From assembly GCA_021808545.1 (NCBI GenBank), contig JAKBBM010000002.1, forward strand, positions 1 to 64,000: DNA of 64,000 bases, read 5' to 3'. Below, piece after piece: positions 8,709 to 18,494 of the stretch (its first letter is position 1; each line of letters starts with the position of its first letter). This DNA is from Pseudomonadota bacterium. GTDB lineage: Bacteria > Pseudomonadota > Alphaproteobacteria > Acetobacterales > Acetobacteraceae. The translations under genes were made by a program, and so were the position numbers. The notes under the pieces were generated by a model that was not told the DNA's origin, searched no databases, and worked only from the letters and a program-made list of their open reading frames with translations.

Positions 8709-10100
8709 CTAGATATGCAGCGCCCGCCCATTGGCCGCCAGGGCGGCTTCCTTCACCACTTCGCTCAAGGTGGGGTGCGCATGGCAGACGCGCGCCACAT
8801 CCTCGGCCGAGGCGCCGAATTCCAGCGCCATGGTCAGCTCCGCGATCAGCGTTCCGGCATCCGGCCCGATAATATGCGCGCCCAGCAGCTTGTCGGTGCC
8901 TTTTTCGGACAGGATTTTCACAAACCCCTCGGTCGCCCCCATGGCGCGCGCACGGCCATTGGCCATGAACGGGAACTTGCCGACGACATAGGCAATATCC
9001 GCCGCCTTCAGCTCTTCCTCGGTCTGGCCCACGGCGGCCACTTCCGGCCACGTGTAAACCACGCTCGGGATCGCGCCGTAATTCACATGGCCCGCCTGCC
9101 CGGCCAGCAACTCGGCCAGGGCGACACCCTCCTCCTCGGCCTTGTGCGCCAGCATCGGCCCCGCGACCACATCGCCAATGGCGTAAATGCCCGGCACGTT
9201 GGTGGCGTAATGCGCATCGATCTTCACCCGGCCGCGCTCATCCACCGCAACACCGGCCGCATCCAGCTTCAGCCCCTCGGTATAGGCGTAGCGGCCAATC
9301 GCCAGCAGCACCACATCGGCCTTCAGCGTCTCGGCGTCACCGCCCTTGGCCGGCTCCACGGTCAGCGTCACACCCTTGCCCTCGGGCTTGGCACTGGTCA
9401 CCTTATGGCCGAGCTTGAAGGTGAAGCCCTGCTTGGTCAGGCTCTGCTGGAAAGCCTTGGAGACTTCGTTATCAAGGCCAGGGGTGATCCGGTCGAGGAA
9501 CTCAACCACGGTCACCTCAGCCCCCAGCCGGCGCCAGACGGAGCCCAGCTCCAGCCCGATCACGCCGCCGCCAATCACGACCAGATGCTCCGGCACTTTC
9601 TCCAGCTCCAGCGCGCCGGTGGAGGTGACGATGCGTTTTTCATCGACCTCGACCCCTTTCAGCGGCACCGAGCCCGACCCGGTGGCGATGACGATATGCT
9701 TGGCGCTATAGGCCTTGCCCGCGACCTCGATGGCATCCGGACCGGTAAAGGCGGCTTCCCCCTTGATCCAGGTCACCTTGTTCTTCTTGAACAGGAATTC
9801 GATGCCCTTGGTGTTCTCGCCCACCACTTTGGTCTTGCGCGCCTGCATCCGGGCAAGGTCGAGCTTCACGCCGGAAACATCGATCCCATGATCGGCCAGG
9901 CCATGCGCGGCCTCATGGAAGGTTTCGGAGGATTGCAGCAGCGCCTTGGAGGGGATGCAGCCGACATTGAGGCAGGTGCCGCCCAGCGTCGCCCGTTTTT
10001 CGACGCACGCGACCTTGAAGCCGAGCTGTGCCGCGCGAATGGCGCATACATAGCCGCCCGGTCCCGCTCCAATCACGATCACGTCGAAATTCTCAGCCAT
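8709..10100 (-). CDS. lpd: Dihydrolipoyl dehydrogenase (E3)
   Basis: FAD enzyme that reoxidises dihydrolipoamide with NAD+, serving 2-oxoacid dehydrogenases and the glycine cleavage system. The 463-residue protein has the FAD-binding GAGPGG at residues 11-16, the redox-active disulfide C43/C48 in [13 protein letters not shown], a second NAD-binding GGGVIGLE segment, and the C-terminal catalytic HPTLSE. ATG 10100 has a clear AGGGGAG Shine-Dalgarno. The longer open frame upstream is non-coding. No E1 or E2 gene is adjacent, so which complex it mainly serves is open. Confidence 0.95.
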   Translation of the reverse strand: MAENFDVIVIGAGPGGYVCAIRAAQLGFKVACVEKRATLGGTCLNVGCIPSKALLQSSETFHEAAHGLADHGIDVSGVKLDLARMQARKTKVVGENTKGIEFLFKKNKVTWIKGEAAFTGPDAIEVAGKAYSAKHIVIATGSGSVPLKGVEVDEKRIVTSTGALELEKVPEHLVVIGGGVIGLELGSVWRRLGAEVTVVEFLDRITPGLDNEVSKAFQQSLTKQGFTFKLGHKVTSAKPEGKGVTLTVEPAKGGDAETLKADVVLLAIGRYAYTEGLKLDAAGVAVDERGRVKIDAHYATNVPGIYAIGDVVAGPMLAHKAEEEGVALAELLAGQAGHVNYGAIPSVVYTWPEVAAVGQTEEELKAADIAYVVGKFPFMANGRARAMGATEGFVKILSEKGTDKLLGAHIIGPDAGTLIAELTMALEFGASAEDVARVCHAHPTLSEVVKEAALAANGRALHI

Positions 10101-10243
10101 GCTGCGCTCCCCTGTGGATAAAATTTGGCGTGCATGCCTCTTAACGCCGCCGCCGCCGCCAAGCAATTCATGCCAGCCCTCGAATCCGGGCAAAACGGCG
10201 CTTATTCTTGCCATGGATACCCGCCGCCGCTTAAAGCCCGGGC

Positions 10244-11446
10244 ATGACAGGATTAACAGCCCGGATCGGGCGGACTGAGCTTGCGGCCACCTTTGCCATG
10301 GCGGCGCGCGCCCGGGCCTTGCGCGCGCAAGGTTTGGATGTGATCTCGCTTTCGCTGGGCGAGCCGGATTTTCCCACCCCGGCACATGTGGTCGAGGCGG
10401 CACACGAGGCCGCGCGCCGGGGCGAGACCAAATACCCGCCCCTGGCGGGGACCGAGGCACTGCGCCACGCCGTGGCCGCGCACTTTGCCCAGGCGCATGG
10501 CCAAACCATCCGCCCGCAGGATGTGCTGATCACCAATGGCGGCAAGCAGGCGATCTTCAATGTCGTGATGTCCCTGGTCGAGACGGGGGATGAGGTGATC
10601 ATCCCCGCCCCGGCCTGGGCGGGCTACGAGCAGACGGTGAAATTCGCCGGCGGCGCGCCAGTTTTCATCCCCTGCCCGCAGGCGCAAGGGTTTGCGCTGC
10701 AGCCCGAGGCGCTGGCGCGCGCCATTACCTCGCGCACCAAGCTGCTGATCCTGAATTACCCCAACAACCCCTCCGGCGCCGCACTGGATGCCGCCGCCCT
10801 GCGCGCCCTGGCCGCTGTGCTGCGCCAATATCCGCATGTCTGGGTGCTGTCCGACGATATTTACGAGCACCTGCTGTTCGATGGCCGTTCGCACGCCACC
10901 TTGCGCGCCGTGGCGCCAGATCTGGCGGGGCGCATCGTCACCTTGTCGGGTGTTTCCAAAAGCTACGCCATGACCGGCTGGCGCGTGGGCTGGTGCCATG
11001 GGCCGGCAGAACTGATCCAGGCTTGCACCGTGGTGCAGGCCACGACCACCTCGGGCATTTCCTCGGTCGGGCAGGCGGCGGCCTTGGCGGCCCTCACCGG
11101 CCCGCAGGATCTTCTGGCCGAGCGGGCGGCGGTTTATCAGGCCAGGCGGGATCTGGTGGTGACCGCGCTCAATGATGTGCCCAACCTCTCCTGCCACCGC
11201 CCCGATGGCGCGTTCTACGTGTTTCCTGACATTTCGGCCTGTCTGGGGCGCACCAGCCAAGGCGGACGGCGGCTGGAAACGGACGCGGATTTCGCCATGG
11301 CGCTGCTTGAGGAAGCCCATATCGGCGTGGTGCAGGGTGCCGCTTTCGCCATGAGCCCGCATATCCGCATCTCCACCGCCGCCCATGAGACAGCGCTGAC
11401 AACAGCCTGCGCGCGCATCGCGGCCTTCTGCGCGGGCGTGCGCTGA
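10244..11446 (+). CDS. Class I/II PLP-dependent aminotransferase (aspartate-aminotransferase-like)
   Basis: A 400-residue fold-type I aminotransferase of the I-gamma aspartate transaminase group. Motifs are [10 protein letters not shown] near the N terminus, [10 protein letters not shown] in the middle, the PLP lysine K239 in [16 protein letters not shown], and a C-terminal arginine region (SPHIRIS). It is divergent from lpd, with 143 bases between the starts, and converges on the Nudix gene with a two-base gap. Substrate is probably aspartate/2-oxoglutarate or a related amino acid. The exact specificity cannot be read from motifs. Confidence 0.88.
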   Translation: MTGLTARIGRTELAATFAMAARARALRAQGLDVISLSLGEPDFPTPAHVVEAAHEAARRGETKYPPLAGTEALRHAVAAHFAQAHGQTIRPQDVLITNGGKQAIFNVVMSLVETGDEVIIPAPAWAGYEQTVKFAGGAPVFIPCPQAQGFALQPEALARAITSRTKLLILNYPNNPSGAALDAAALRALAAVLRQYPHVWVLSDDIYEHLLFDGRSHATLRAVAPDLAGRIVTLSGVSKSYAMTGWRVGWCHGPAELIQACTVVQATTTSGISSVGQAAALAALTGPQDLLAERAAVYQARRDLVVTALNDVPNLSCHRPDGAFYVFPDISACLGRTSQGGRRLETDADFAMALLEEAHIGVVQGAAFAMSPHIRISTAAHETALTTACARIAAFCAGVR

Positions 11447-11448
11447 AC

Positions 11449-12282
11449 CTATACCACCGGCAAGGCGGCGCGCAGGCGTGCCGCAGCCTTGCCCTCTATC
11501 AGCCCCTCGCGCAGCAGCAGGTCGACCAGCACCAGTGCCACATTAAATTTGAACATATCCGTGCTGACCAGGGTCTCAAACACGCGCGGTAAGGGCCACA
11601 GCTCAAACCCCTCCACCTCGCCATCCACCGGATGCGGCATGAAATCTTCCGGCAATTCCAGGTCGTAGGCATAGACCAGGTCGCGGCGCAGCCCCTCACA
11701 CCGTTCCATATCGTAGCGGAAGCTGGCGACATGCCGCGCCTGCCCGGCCAAATCCGGCGCCAGCCCGGCTTCTTCGCCGGCTTCCTTCAGCAAGGCCGCC
11801 TTGGGCGTGTACCCGGCCGGCACGCCGCCCGCCACCAGATGGTCGAGCTTGCCCGGATCGAGCTTTTTATCCGCCGCGCGGCGGCCAACCCATAAATGCG
11901 TGCCATCGGCCCGGCGCACGAGGCCGTTTAAATGCACGCCCACCCCGATCACGCCAAAGCTGGGCAGGGCGCCACGGTCCAGCACGGCAAGGCACGGCCC
12001 GTCAGGTGTGGCGCGCACATCAAAATCCTCGGCCCTGAGCGACAGGCCCGCCGCCGCGGCCAATGCGTTGAGGCGGGGCAGGGCGGCTTCATCCAGCGTT
12101 ACCCGGGCAGGCTCGATCTTTACCCCAGGCCCGTGCCCCGCGAGCTTGCGGGCAAAATCCGGCTCAACATAGCCAATATGGTGCGCGCCCGCGTAAAGGG
12201 GCAGGCGCCGCCCGGGCAGCACCGCCGTCTGGCAGGCCGCTATGTGTGATAGAAGCTTTGCAATTTGCGCATCAGATGCCAT
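11449..12282 (-). CDS. Nudix hydrolase with DUF4743 N-terminal domain
   Basis: The 277-residue protein has an N-terminal DUF4743-like half (about 10-120) and a C-terminal Nudix domain. The Nudix box is degenerate at its first glutamate but keeps KEAGEEAGL (REUxEExGU-like). This arrangement is seen in proteins related to eukaryotic thiamine-pyrophosphokinase-associated Nudix enzymes that act on oxidised thiamine or nucleoside diphosphates; substrate here is inferred. ATG 12282 shares bases with the divergent ABC transporter start region in a CATG sequence. No good Shine-Dalgarno is visible. Confidence 0.82.
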   Translation of the reverse strand: MASDAQIAKLLSHIAACQTAVLPGRRLPLYAGAHHIGYVEPDFARKLAGHGPGVKIEPARVTLDEAALPRLNALAAAAGLSLRAEDFDVRATPDGPCLAVLDRGALPSFGVIGVGVHLNGLVRRADGTHLWVGRRAADKKLDPGKLDHLVAGGVPAGYTPKAALLKEAGEEAGLAPDLAGQARHVASFRYDMERCEGLRRDLVYAYDLELPEDFMPHPVDGEVEGFELWPLPRVFETLVSTDMFKFNVALVLVDLLLREGLIEGKAAARLRAALPVV

Positions 12283-12292
12283 GTCGGAGCCA

Positions 12293-14155
12293 ATGACCCG
12301 TAATGCCGCCCGTGCCAACCCCCATTTGGCCCCCAACCCCACTGCCACGCGTCAGCGCGGCGCGCTGGCGACGATTCTTTCGCTGCTGCCCTATCTCTGG
12401 CCCAAGGGCGAGCCCGCCCTGCGGACACGCCTGGTGCTGGCCAGCATCGCCATGGTTCTGGCCAAGGTCGCCACGGTTTATGTGCCCGTGCTCTATGCCC
12501 AGGCGGTGGACCGGCTCTCGGTCAAGGCCGGGCCGCTCACCGTACCGGCGGCGCTGATCGTGGGTTATGCGCTGGTGCGTGTTTCATCCTCGGGCTTTGG
12601 CGAATTGCGCGACGCGCTGTTCGCGGCGGTGCAAATGCGCGCCTCGCGCGTGGTGGCGCGCAAGACGTTCGAGCATCTGCATGCGCTGTCCATGCGCTTT
12701 CATCTGGACCGGCAGACAGGCGGGCTCTCCAACATCATCACGCGCGGCACGCTTGGCATCCAAACCGCGCTGCGCCTGGCCACCTTCAACCTGCTGCCCA
12801 CCATTATCGAGCTGGTGCTGACCATCGGCATCTTATGGCGGATGTTCAATATCTGGTATGCGCTGGTCACACTGCTGGCGCTGACCGTGTATATCGGCTT
12901 TACCCTCGCCTTCGCGACCTGGCGCACCAAATTCCGCCGCACCATGAACGAGACCGACACCGAGGCCCAGACCAAGGCGGTCGACAGCCTGCTGAATTTC
13001 GAGACGGTCAAATATTTCGGCAACGAGGTGCATGAGAGCCACCGTTTCGATGAAAGCCTCGCCCGGTTTGAGCGCGCCTCGGTCAAATCCCAGGTCTCGC
13101 TCAACATGCTCAATATCGGGCAGGCGCTGATCATCGCCACGGCCTTGGGCGTGATGATGATGATGGCCGCCGACGGCGTGGTGTTCCAGCATCTCAAGGT
13201 GGGCAGCTTCGTGCTCGTCAACACCTATCTCATCCAGCTCTACATCCCGCTCAACCTGCTGGGCTTTGTCTATCTGCAGCTCAACCAGTCGCTCATCGAC
13301 ATGGAGCAGATGTTCGCGCTGCTTTCAGTCAACCAGGAGATCCACGACAAGCCGGATGCGATCACGCTAAAGAGCCACGGCGCCCCGGCCGAAGTACGGT
13401 TCGAGAACGTGCATTTTGGCTACAACCCGGACCGCGAGATCCTCAAAGGCATCAGCTTCACCGCCGCCCCTGGCCGCAAGATCGCGCTGGTCGGGCCCAC
13501 GGGCTCGGGCAAATCCACCATCTCGCGCCTGCTGTTCCGTTTTTACGACACCACCTCCGGCGCCGTTTATGTGGATGGGCATGATGTGCGCGATGTCACC
13601 CAAGCCTCTCTGCGCGCCGCCATCGGCGTGGTGCCGCAAGACACCGTGCTGTTCAACGACACGATTTTCTACAACATCGCCTATGGCCGCCCAGGCGCCA
13701 CGCCGGCGGATGTGGAGCAGGCCGCGCGTCTGGCCCAGATTCACGAATTCATCACCTCGCTGCCGCAAGGCTATAAAACCAAGGTGGGCGAGCGGGGGCT
13801 TAAACTCTCCGGCGGCGAAAAGCAGCGCGTGGCCATTGCCCGCACAATTTTAAAAAATCCGCGCATCCTGATCCTTGACGAGGCGACCAGCGCGCTCGAC
13901 ACCCATACCGAGCAGGAAATCGGCACGGCGCTGCGCTCCATCGCCTATGACCGCACGACATTGGTGATCGCGCATCGGCTCTCCACCATCACCGATGCGG
14001 ACGAAATCCTGGTCCTGCGCCAGGGGGCCGTGGTGGAACGCGGCGGCCATGCCGAACTTTTAGCCCTGGGCGGTGTTTATGCCGGCATGTGGACAGCCCA
14101 GGTGGAGATGGAGCGCGAAACCACCGCCGTCCCGCGCGTCAGCGCCGCCGAGTAA
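12293..14155 (+). CDS. ABC transporter of the ATM1/HMT type (fused permease-ATPase)
   Basis: An exporter half-transporter of about 620 residues. It has an N-terminal membrane domain with six predicted helices and a C-terminal ATPase with Walker A GPTGSGKST (about residue 400), signature LSGGEKQRVAIA and Walker B ILILDEATSALD. The membrane part carries NFETVKYFGNE, characteristic of the mitochondrial Atm1 and bacterial NaAtm1 group that exports glutathione-linked or metal-linked compounds. Start choice: ATG 12281 overlaps the divergent Nudix start, while ATG 12293 has GGAG a few bases upstream, so I prefer 12293. It works as a homodimer in the inner membrane. Confidence 0.92.
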   Translation: MTRNAARANPHLAPNPTATRQRGALATILSLLPYLWPKGEPALRTRLVLASIAMVLAKVATVYVPVLYAQAVDRLSVKAGPLTVPAALIVGYALVRVSSSGFGELRDALFAAVQMRASRVVARKTFEHLHALSMRFHLDRQTGGLSNIITRGTLGIQTALRLATFNLLPTIIELVLTIGILWRMFNIWYALVTLLALTVYIGFTLAFATWRTKFRRTMNETDTEAQTKAVDSLLNFETVKYFGNEVHESHRFDESLARFERASVKSQVSLNMLNIGQALIIATALGVMMMMAADGVVFQHLKVGSFVLVNTYLIQLYIPLNLLGFVYLQLNQSLIDMEQMFALLSVNQEIHDKPDAITLKSHGAPAEVRFENVHFGYNPDREILKGISFTAAPGRKIALVGPTGSGKSTISRLLFRFYDTTSGAVYVDGHDVRDVTQASLRAAIGVVPQDTVLFNDTIFYNIAYGRPGATPADVEQAARLAQIHEFITSLPQGYKTKVGERGLKLSGGEKQRVAIARTILKNPRILILDEATSALDTHTEQEIGTALRSIAYDRTTLVIAHRLSTITDADEILVLRQGAVVERGGHAELLALGGVYAGMWTAQVEMERETTAVPRVSAAE

Positions 14156-14208
14156 CGCAAATCAACCCGGCCCGCCGGGCCACAGACTGAACAGAAACGG
14201 AATATGAT

Positions 14209-14466
14209 ATGAGCGACAGACAAGCCCCGCCAGAGCGCGAACTCAGCCATGCCGGGTCCGTGGTGGACAAGGCGATCGAATTCATGGTCGGCCAGGATAT
14301 TAGCGAACTGGCCATTGCCTCGGCCCTTTTGGGCGGCGCAATGGGGCTGCTGACCCGCGTCCTGCCCGACGAGGTGGTGGTGCAGATCCTGCAAAATGCC
14401 ATAGAAAGCGTGGAAAATGGCGAGATGCGCGGCAATACCGGACCAGATACCGCCGGCGAGGCTTGA
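14209..14466 (+). CDS. Small conserved-looking hypothetical protein
   Basis: An 85-residue acidic protein 53 bases after the ABC exporter on the same strand. Residues about 35-65 (IASALLGGAMGLLTRVLP) are hydrophobic and may be a single membrane-associated helix; the ends are polar. Codon usage matches the neighbours, supporting a real gene. The family is not recognised. Its stop codon lies inside the probable -35 element of the rpmB promoter. Confidence 0.65.
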   Translation: MSDRQAPPERELSHAGSVVDKAIEFMVGQDISELAIASALLGGAMGLLTRVLPDEVVVQILQNAIESVENGEMRGNTGPDTAGEA

Positions 14467-14490
14467 CGCCGCCAACCTTTTTGCCATAAG
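14463..14490 (+). promoter_or_regulatory. Probable sigma-70-type promoter of rpmB
   Basis: TTGACG at 14463-14468 and CATAAG at 14485-14490 are separated by 16 bases, about 60 bases before rpmB. The -35 element overlaps the stop codon of the preceding gene. A 7-bp hairpin, GGGCTGG/CCAGCCC, follows at 14507-14527 in the leader. Confidence 0.45.
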
Positions 14491-14550
14491 CCGCAGCCTG
14501 TTTTCCGGGCTGGCCCCCAGCCAGCCCGCATTGTTTTGAGGATTGATGAG

Positions 14551-14850
14551 ATGGCCCGCCGTTGCGACCTGACCGGAAAGACCGTGCAAGCTGGCAATAA
14601 TGTCAGCCATGCGAACAACAAGACCCGCCGCCGGTTCCTGCCGAACCTGCAGGTCACCACTTTGCTGTCGGAGGCGCTGGGCAAGGTACGCCTGCGCCTG
14701 TCCACCCGCGCGATCCGCACGATCGAACATAATGGCGGGCTGGATGCTTATCTGCTGAGCCAGACCGACGCGAAGCTGACCGCCGAGGGTCTGACCCTGA
14801 AGCGCCGGCTGGAGCGCGCCCAGGCCAAAAAGGAAGCCAAGGCCGCCTAA
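14551..14850 (+). CDS. rpmB: 50S ribosomal protein L28
   Basis: Large-subunit ribosomal protein of 99 residues. The start [10 protein letters not shown] and the following [19 protein letters not shown] are the L28 signature. It is longer than the E. coli protein, with an Ala/Lys-rich tail as is usual in alphaproteobacteria. ATG 14551 is preceded by GAGGATTGATGAG, giving a good Shine-Dalgarno; the upstream in-frame start is not needed. The Cys pairs of zinc-binding L28 forms are not present. Its own promoter appears to sit at 14463-14490. Confidence 0.95.
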   Translation: MARRCDLTGKTVQAGNNVSHANNKTRRRFLPNLQVTTLLSEALGKVRLRLSTRAIRTIEHNGGLDAYLLSQTDAKLTAEGLTLKRRLERAQAKKEAKAA

Positions 14851-14880
14851 TCCCGCCGGAGCCGGTATGTAAAGGCTCCC

Positions 14881-15300
14881 ATGCTCATACGCATTACCAG
14901 GACCCTCCAGATCGACACGCGCGATCTGGAGGAATTATTTGTCTCTGCCTCCGGCCCGGGCGGGCAGAATGTGAACAAGGTGGCGAGTGCGGTGCAATTG
15001 CGCTTCAACCTTGCTGGCAACACCACCTTGCCGCAGCCCCTTAAGGCACGTCTGGCCCGGCTGGCCGGCCGGCGCTTGAGCGAGGCGGGGATCCTCATCA
15101 TCCAGGCGGAGCAATTCCGCACCCAGGCCGCGAACCGCGATGATGCCCGCGCGCGGCTCTTCGCACTGATCCGCGAGGCCGCCATTGCCCCCAAAACCCG
15201 CCGCCCGACCAAGCCAACCAAAGGCTCACAAACCCGTCGGCTGGCGGAAAAATCCCGCCGCGGCGAAATCAAGCGTCAGCGCCGCACCCTTCAGGATTAA
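14881..15300 (+). CDS. arfB: Alternative ribosome-rescue factor / peptidyl-tRNA hydrolase (YaeJ/ArfB type)
   Basis: A 139-residue protein that frees stalled ribosomes by hydrolysing peptidyl-tRNA in the A site. The catalytic GGQ is at residues 27-29 in ASGPGGQNVNKV, and there is no stop-codon-recognition domain, which separates it from RF1/RF2. The basic tail (about 105-139, rich in K and R) matches the ArfB extension that enters the mRNA channel. ATG 14881 has AAAGG six bases upstream. It follows rpmB by 30 bases on the same strand, so the two may be co-transcribed. Confidence 0.93.
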   Translation: MLIRITRTLQIDTRDLEELFVSASGPGGQNVNKVASAVQLRFNLAGNTTLPQPLKARLARLAGRRLSEAGILIIQAEQFRTQAANRDDARARLFALIREAAIAPKTRRPTKPTKGSQTRRLAEKSRRGEIKRQRRTLQD

Positions 15301-15369
15301 CCACAAGCCGCCTGTTCAGAACCGTAACCTTCCCCCTTGCCGGCGGCGGGTTTGCCTTTTATCAGCCAG

Positions 15370-15660
15370 GTAGATGCAGGTGGCCTTAAGCGTTTACGCA
15401 CCGGGGCTGAAACGGGAATGTGGAGACAAAGCCACAGCTGCCCCCGCAACTGTAAGCGGTTTGCACCCGTCATAAGCCATTGCCCACTGCTGGGCGAGAA
15501 GGCGGCGGGGGCTGGATACCGCGAGCCAGGAGACCGGCCCGCATCGAGACATTCGCGCGTTTTCCGGGCGGGGTGCACCGGTAACGAAGGGGTAAAGCCC
15601 CCGAGCCTCTGTCGCTGTTGCTGTTTTCGCACCGGGCGCAACCGCCCGGTGTCCGCGATG
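15370..15660 (+). promoter_or_regulatory. Cobalamin (B12) riboswitch upstream of btuB
   Basis: The aptamer, about 15370-15540, shows the ordered conserved blocks: ACGGGAAT, the B12 box AGCTGCCCCCGCAACTGTAA, AAGCCATTGCCCACTGC, GGCGAGAAGGC and GAGCCAGGAGACC. After it lies an expression platform holding a perfect 9-bp hairpin, CACCGGGCG/CGCCCGGTG, with a CAAC loop at 15630-15651, about 25 bases before the btuB ATG. There is no T tract after it, so repression probably acts on ribosome access rather than termination. It fills most of the non-coding stretch 15301-15676. Confidence 0.95.
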
Positions 15661-15676
15661 AAGGTTGTCTGCCATC

Positions 15677-17641
15677 ATGACCAAACCCACCCTCCTGCTC
15701 TGCACAGCGCTCACTCTGGCGCTGCCTTTGGCCGCCCGGGCCAGCGAGCAGCCCATTACCGTGACCGCCACGCGTATTCCCACACCGGCCGATGCTGTGC
15801 CGGCCGGCGTCACCATCCTCACCCGGGCGGATTTCGCGGCCCAGGGCGATACCACCTTGGCCCAGGCGCTCAGCGCCGTGCCGGGTGTGAACATCGTGCA
15901 AGCAGGCGGGCCGGGCAATGCCACCAGCCTGTTCATGCGCGGCACCGGCTCCGAAGATGTGCTGGTGCTGCTGGATGGCGTGCCGGTGAACGATCCGGCC
16001 GAGCCCAATGGCGCGTTTAATTTCGGCGTCTATACGCTGGCCGATGTGGAACGTATCGAGATCGTGCGCGGGCCGATGTCGGGCCTTTATGGTGGCAACG
16101 CCATTGGCGGGGTCATCAACATCATCACCCGGCGCGGCGCGGGCAAGCCGCGGGCCGATATAACACTCGGCGGCGGCTGGCCGGCGCAAGGGCAGGGCAG
16201 CGCCACGGTCTCGGGCGTTTCGGGCCGGTTCGATTACGCGCTGAGTGCCGCCCTGAACGAGCAGGCAGGCTTCGATGCAACGCCCAAGCGCATGAGCGTC
16301 TATGCCGGACATCGCGCCCCCTACCGCGCCAAGCTCGCCGCGGCCCAGGTTGGCTATGCGCTCTCGCCCCAAACGCGGCTCTATCTCATCTTGCGGGCAC
16401 AGCAGACGGATGCCGCCTTCCCCGACCTGGGCTACCCAATTTATGACGACCCCACCGAGTTTGATTACAACACCAACCTGTTTGGCAAGCTGGGGCTTTC
16501 CTCTTCACTGCTGGATGGGCGCTGGCATACCGAGCTGTTCGTGGCCCGGCTGCAAACCAGGCTGCATAACAAGAATCTTTTGGATACGGCCGATCCCAAC
16601 CAAGCCAGCGCCAACGACCATTACGATGGAGCGCGCACCGACGTGCAATGGAACAACACGCTCCGCCTGCCCGATGCCGGGCCGTTCAACCTGTCCTCGG
16701 CGCTGTTCGGCGTGGAATATAGCAACGATTCCGCGCGCGAGGCCGTGAACGAAACCAATTACGGCTTCCCCTATACCAGCCATTTGCGCGCCAGCCAGCA
16801 TCTGTGGGCCGGGCATGCGGGGCTGCAAACCACGCTGGCCCAGCGCCTGACCCTGACTGCCGCCCTGCGCGATGATTCCGTCTCCAGCTTTGGCAACGCC
16901 ATCACCTGGCGGCTGGGCGGCGTGTTCGCCCTGCCCGCCTGGCATGCCAACCTCAAAGCCGCGGTCGGCACCGGTTTTCTCGCCCCCTCGCTGTTCGACC
17001 TGCATTATGTCAGTAATTACGGCACCGGAAACCCAAACCTGCGCCCCGAATACAGCACTGGCTGGGAAGCGGGAGTTGATTTTTCGCAGCCCGGCTTTGG
17101 CCAGGCCGATTTTATCTCGGGCTCGGTCAGCTATTTCGCCAATTCCATCCGCGATCTCATCCAATCGGTGACCCTGCCCGGCAGCTTCACCTCAACGGAA
17201 GAGAATGTCGCCCGCGCGCAGATCAACGGGGTGGAGACGAACCTGACCCTGCGCCCGGCGGATTGGCTCTCGGCGACACTGACTTACACCTATACCCGGG
17301 CGCGCTCGCGCACCAGCACCACGCCGTTGCTGCGCCGCCCGCGCAATGTGGCCAGCCTGTCCGCAACCTTGCGGCCCGTGCCCGCCCTGAGCCTGACACC
17401 GCAATTGCGCTATGTCGGCCGATTTTACGACACGATTTATAACGATAGCGGCTATTATACCGGCATTGGCAGTTCCGATCCGGGTACCATCTTCAACCTC
17501 ACCGCGCGCTACCGGCTCAATGCGCGCTTCACCCTGTTCGCCGATGGGCGCAATATCCTGAATTCGCGTTTCGAACCGCAAAACGGGCTGCAAATGCCAG
17601 GGGCCTCGCTGCTGCTGGGCATCCACGCCACGCTGCAATAA
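15677..17641 (+). CDS. btuB: TonB-dependent outer-membrane cobalamin receptor
   Basis: A 654-residue beta-barrel receptor for vitamin B12 uptake driven by TonB-ExbBD. It has a signal peptide (residues 1 to about 22, ending AARA), then a TonB-box-like ITVTATR, the plug domain with LLDGVPVND and IEIVRGPMSGLYGGNAIGGVINI, and a long barrel. The C terminus ends in Gln rather than the usual aromatic residue. The B12 riboswitch upstream makes the cobalamin assignment strong. ATG 15677 is chosen; the TTG four codons earlier would spoil the signal peptide. No other B12 genes are nearby. Confidence 0.94.
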   Translation: MTKPTLLLCTALTLALPLAARASEQPITVTATRIPTPADAVPAGVTILTRADFAAQGDTTLAQALSAVPGVNIVQAGGPGNATSLFMRGTGSEDVLVLLDGVPVNDPAEPNGAFNFGVYTLADVERIEIVRGPMSGLYGGNAIGGVINIITRRGAGKPRADITLGGGWPAQGQGSATVSGVSGRFDYALSAALNEQAGFDATPKRMSVYAGHRAPYRAKLAAAQVGYALSPQTRLYLILRAQQTDAAFPDLGYPIYDDPTEFDYNTNLFGKLGLSSSLLDGRWHTELFVARLQTRLHNKNLLDTADPNQASANDHYDGARTDVQWNNTLRLPDAGPFNLSSALFGVEYSNDSAREAVNETNYGFPYTSHLRASQHLWAGHAGLQTTLAQRLTLTAALRDDSVSSFGNAITWRLGGVFALPAWHANLKAAVGTGFLAPSLFDLHYVSNYGTGNPNLRPEYSTGWEAGVDFSQPGFGQADFISGSVSYFANSIRDLIQSVTLPGSFTSTEENVARAQINGVETNLTLRPADWLSATLTYTYTRARSRTSTTPLLRRPRNVASLSATLRPVPALSLTPQLRYVGRFYDTIYNDSGYYTGIGSSDPGTIFNLTARYRLNARFTLFADGRNILNSRFEPQNGLQMPGASLLLGIHATLQ

Positions 17642-17650
17642 CGGCCTCAC

Positions 17651-17676
17651 GCGGGTCCGCCAAAAGGCGGACCCGC
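17651..17676. terminator. Strong hairpin between convergent btuB and enoyl-CoA hydratase genes
   Basis: An 11-bp perfect stem, GCGGGTCCGCC/GGCGGACCCGC, with an AAAA loop lies 10 bases after the btuB stop. It lacks a T tract on either strand but is well placed as a bidirectional terminator. Confidence 0.6.
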
Positions 17677-17700
17677 CTCATGCCATGCGGGCCTTGGGGG

Positions 17701-18474
17701 TTAGGTCCCCGTCCACACACCAGGGCGCTTTTCGATAAAGGCGGTCATGCCTTCCTCCTTATCCGCCGTGGCGCACAGCCCGTTGAACAGGCGCCGCTCG
17801 AACAAAAGCCCCTGAGCCAGGCCGGTTTCAAATGCGCTATTGACCATCTCCTTCACCGCCAGGGCCGAGAGCGGCGGCATGGCGGCAATGGCTTGGGCTT
17901 GGGCCAGCGCCTCATCCAGCAGCTTATCGGCCGGCACCACCTGCGCCACCAACCCGGCGCGCTCGGCCTCCTCGGCCCCCATCATCCGCCCGGTCAGGCA
18001 CATTTGCATCGCCTTGGCCTTGCCCACGGCGCGCGTTAGGCGCTGGCTGCCGCCCATGCCAGGCGCGATGCCCAGCTTGATCTCGGGCTGGCCGAACTTG
18101 GCCGTGTCGGCGGCGATGATAAAATCGGCCATCATCGACAGCTCGCATCCGCCGCCCAGCGCAAACCCCGCCACCGCCGCGATCCAGGGCTTGCGCGTGC
18201 CGGTCACGCGATCATATCCGGCGAACATATCGGTCGCGAACATGGCCGAAAACCCGGTGGGCTGCATATCCTTGATGTCCGCCCCGGCGGCGAAGGCCTT
18301 CTCACTGCCGGTGAGCACAAGACAGCGCTGCGCCGGGTCGGCCTCGTAGACCGCGAAGGCCGCGATCAGATCGGCCAGCACCTGGGCATTCAACGCGTTG
18401 AGCGCCTGCGGCCGGTTGAGACGGACCAGCGTGACCGCACCGTGCGTTTCAACGAGAAGGGTTTCGTAATTCAT
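17701..18474 (-). CDS. Enoyl-CoA hydratase (crotonase family)
   Basis: Hydrates trans-2-enoyl-CoA to 3-hydroxyacyl-CoA in fatty-acid or related acyl-CoA breakdown. The 257-residue protein has normal length. Both catalytic glutamates are visible: E111 in GGGCELSMM and E131 in FGQPEIKLGIAPGMGG, and the oxyanion-hole segment AFAAGADIKDM is present. ATG 18474 has AAGGAG upstream. It is the last gene of a minus-strand series: aminotransferase, tRNA-His, mobA, this gene. The motifs fit a short-chain enoyl-CoA hydratase; the physiological substrate is not determined. Confidence 0.92.
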   Translation of the reverse strand: MNYETLLVETHGAVTLVRLNRPQALNALNAQVLADLIAAFAVYEADPAQRCLVLTGSEKAFAAGADIKDMQPTGFSAMFATDMFAGYDRVTGTRKPWIAAVAGFALGGGCELSMMADFIIAADTAKFGQPEIKLGIAPGMGGSQRLTRAVGKAKAMQMCLTGRMMGAEEAERAGLVAQVVPADKLLDEALAQAQAIAAMPPLSALAVKEMVNSAFETGLAQGLLFERRLFNGLCATADKEEGMTAFIEKRPGVWTGT

Positions 18475-18494
18475 GCTCGGGACTCCTTTTCCGG

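Noticed and set aside
8394-10121. A 575-codon plus-strand open frame opposite pdxJ and lpd
   Set aside because: Composition is typical of antisense shadow; both minus-strand genes have complete family motifs.
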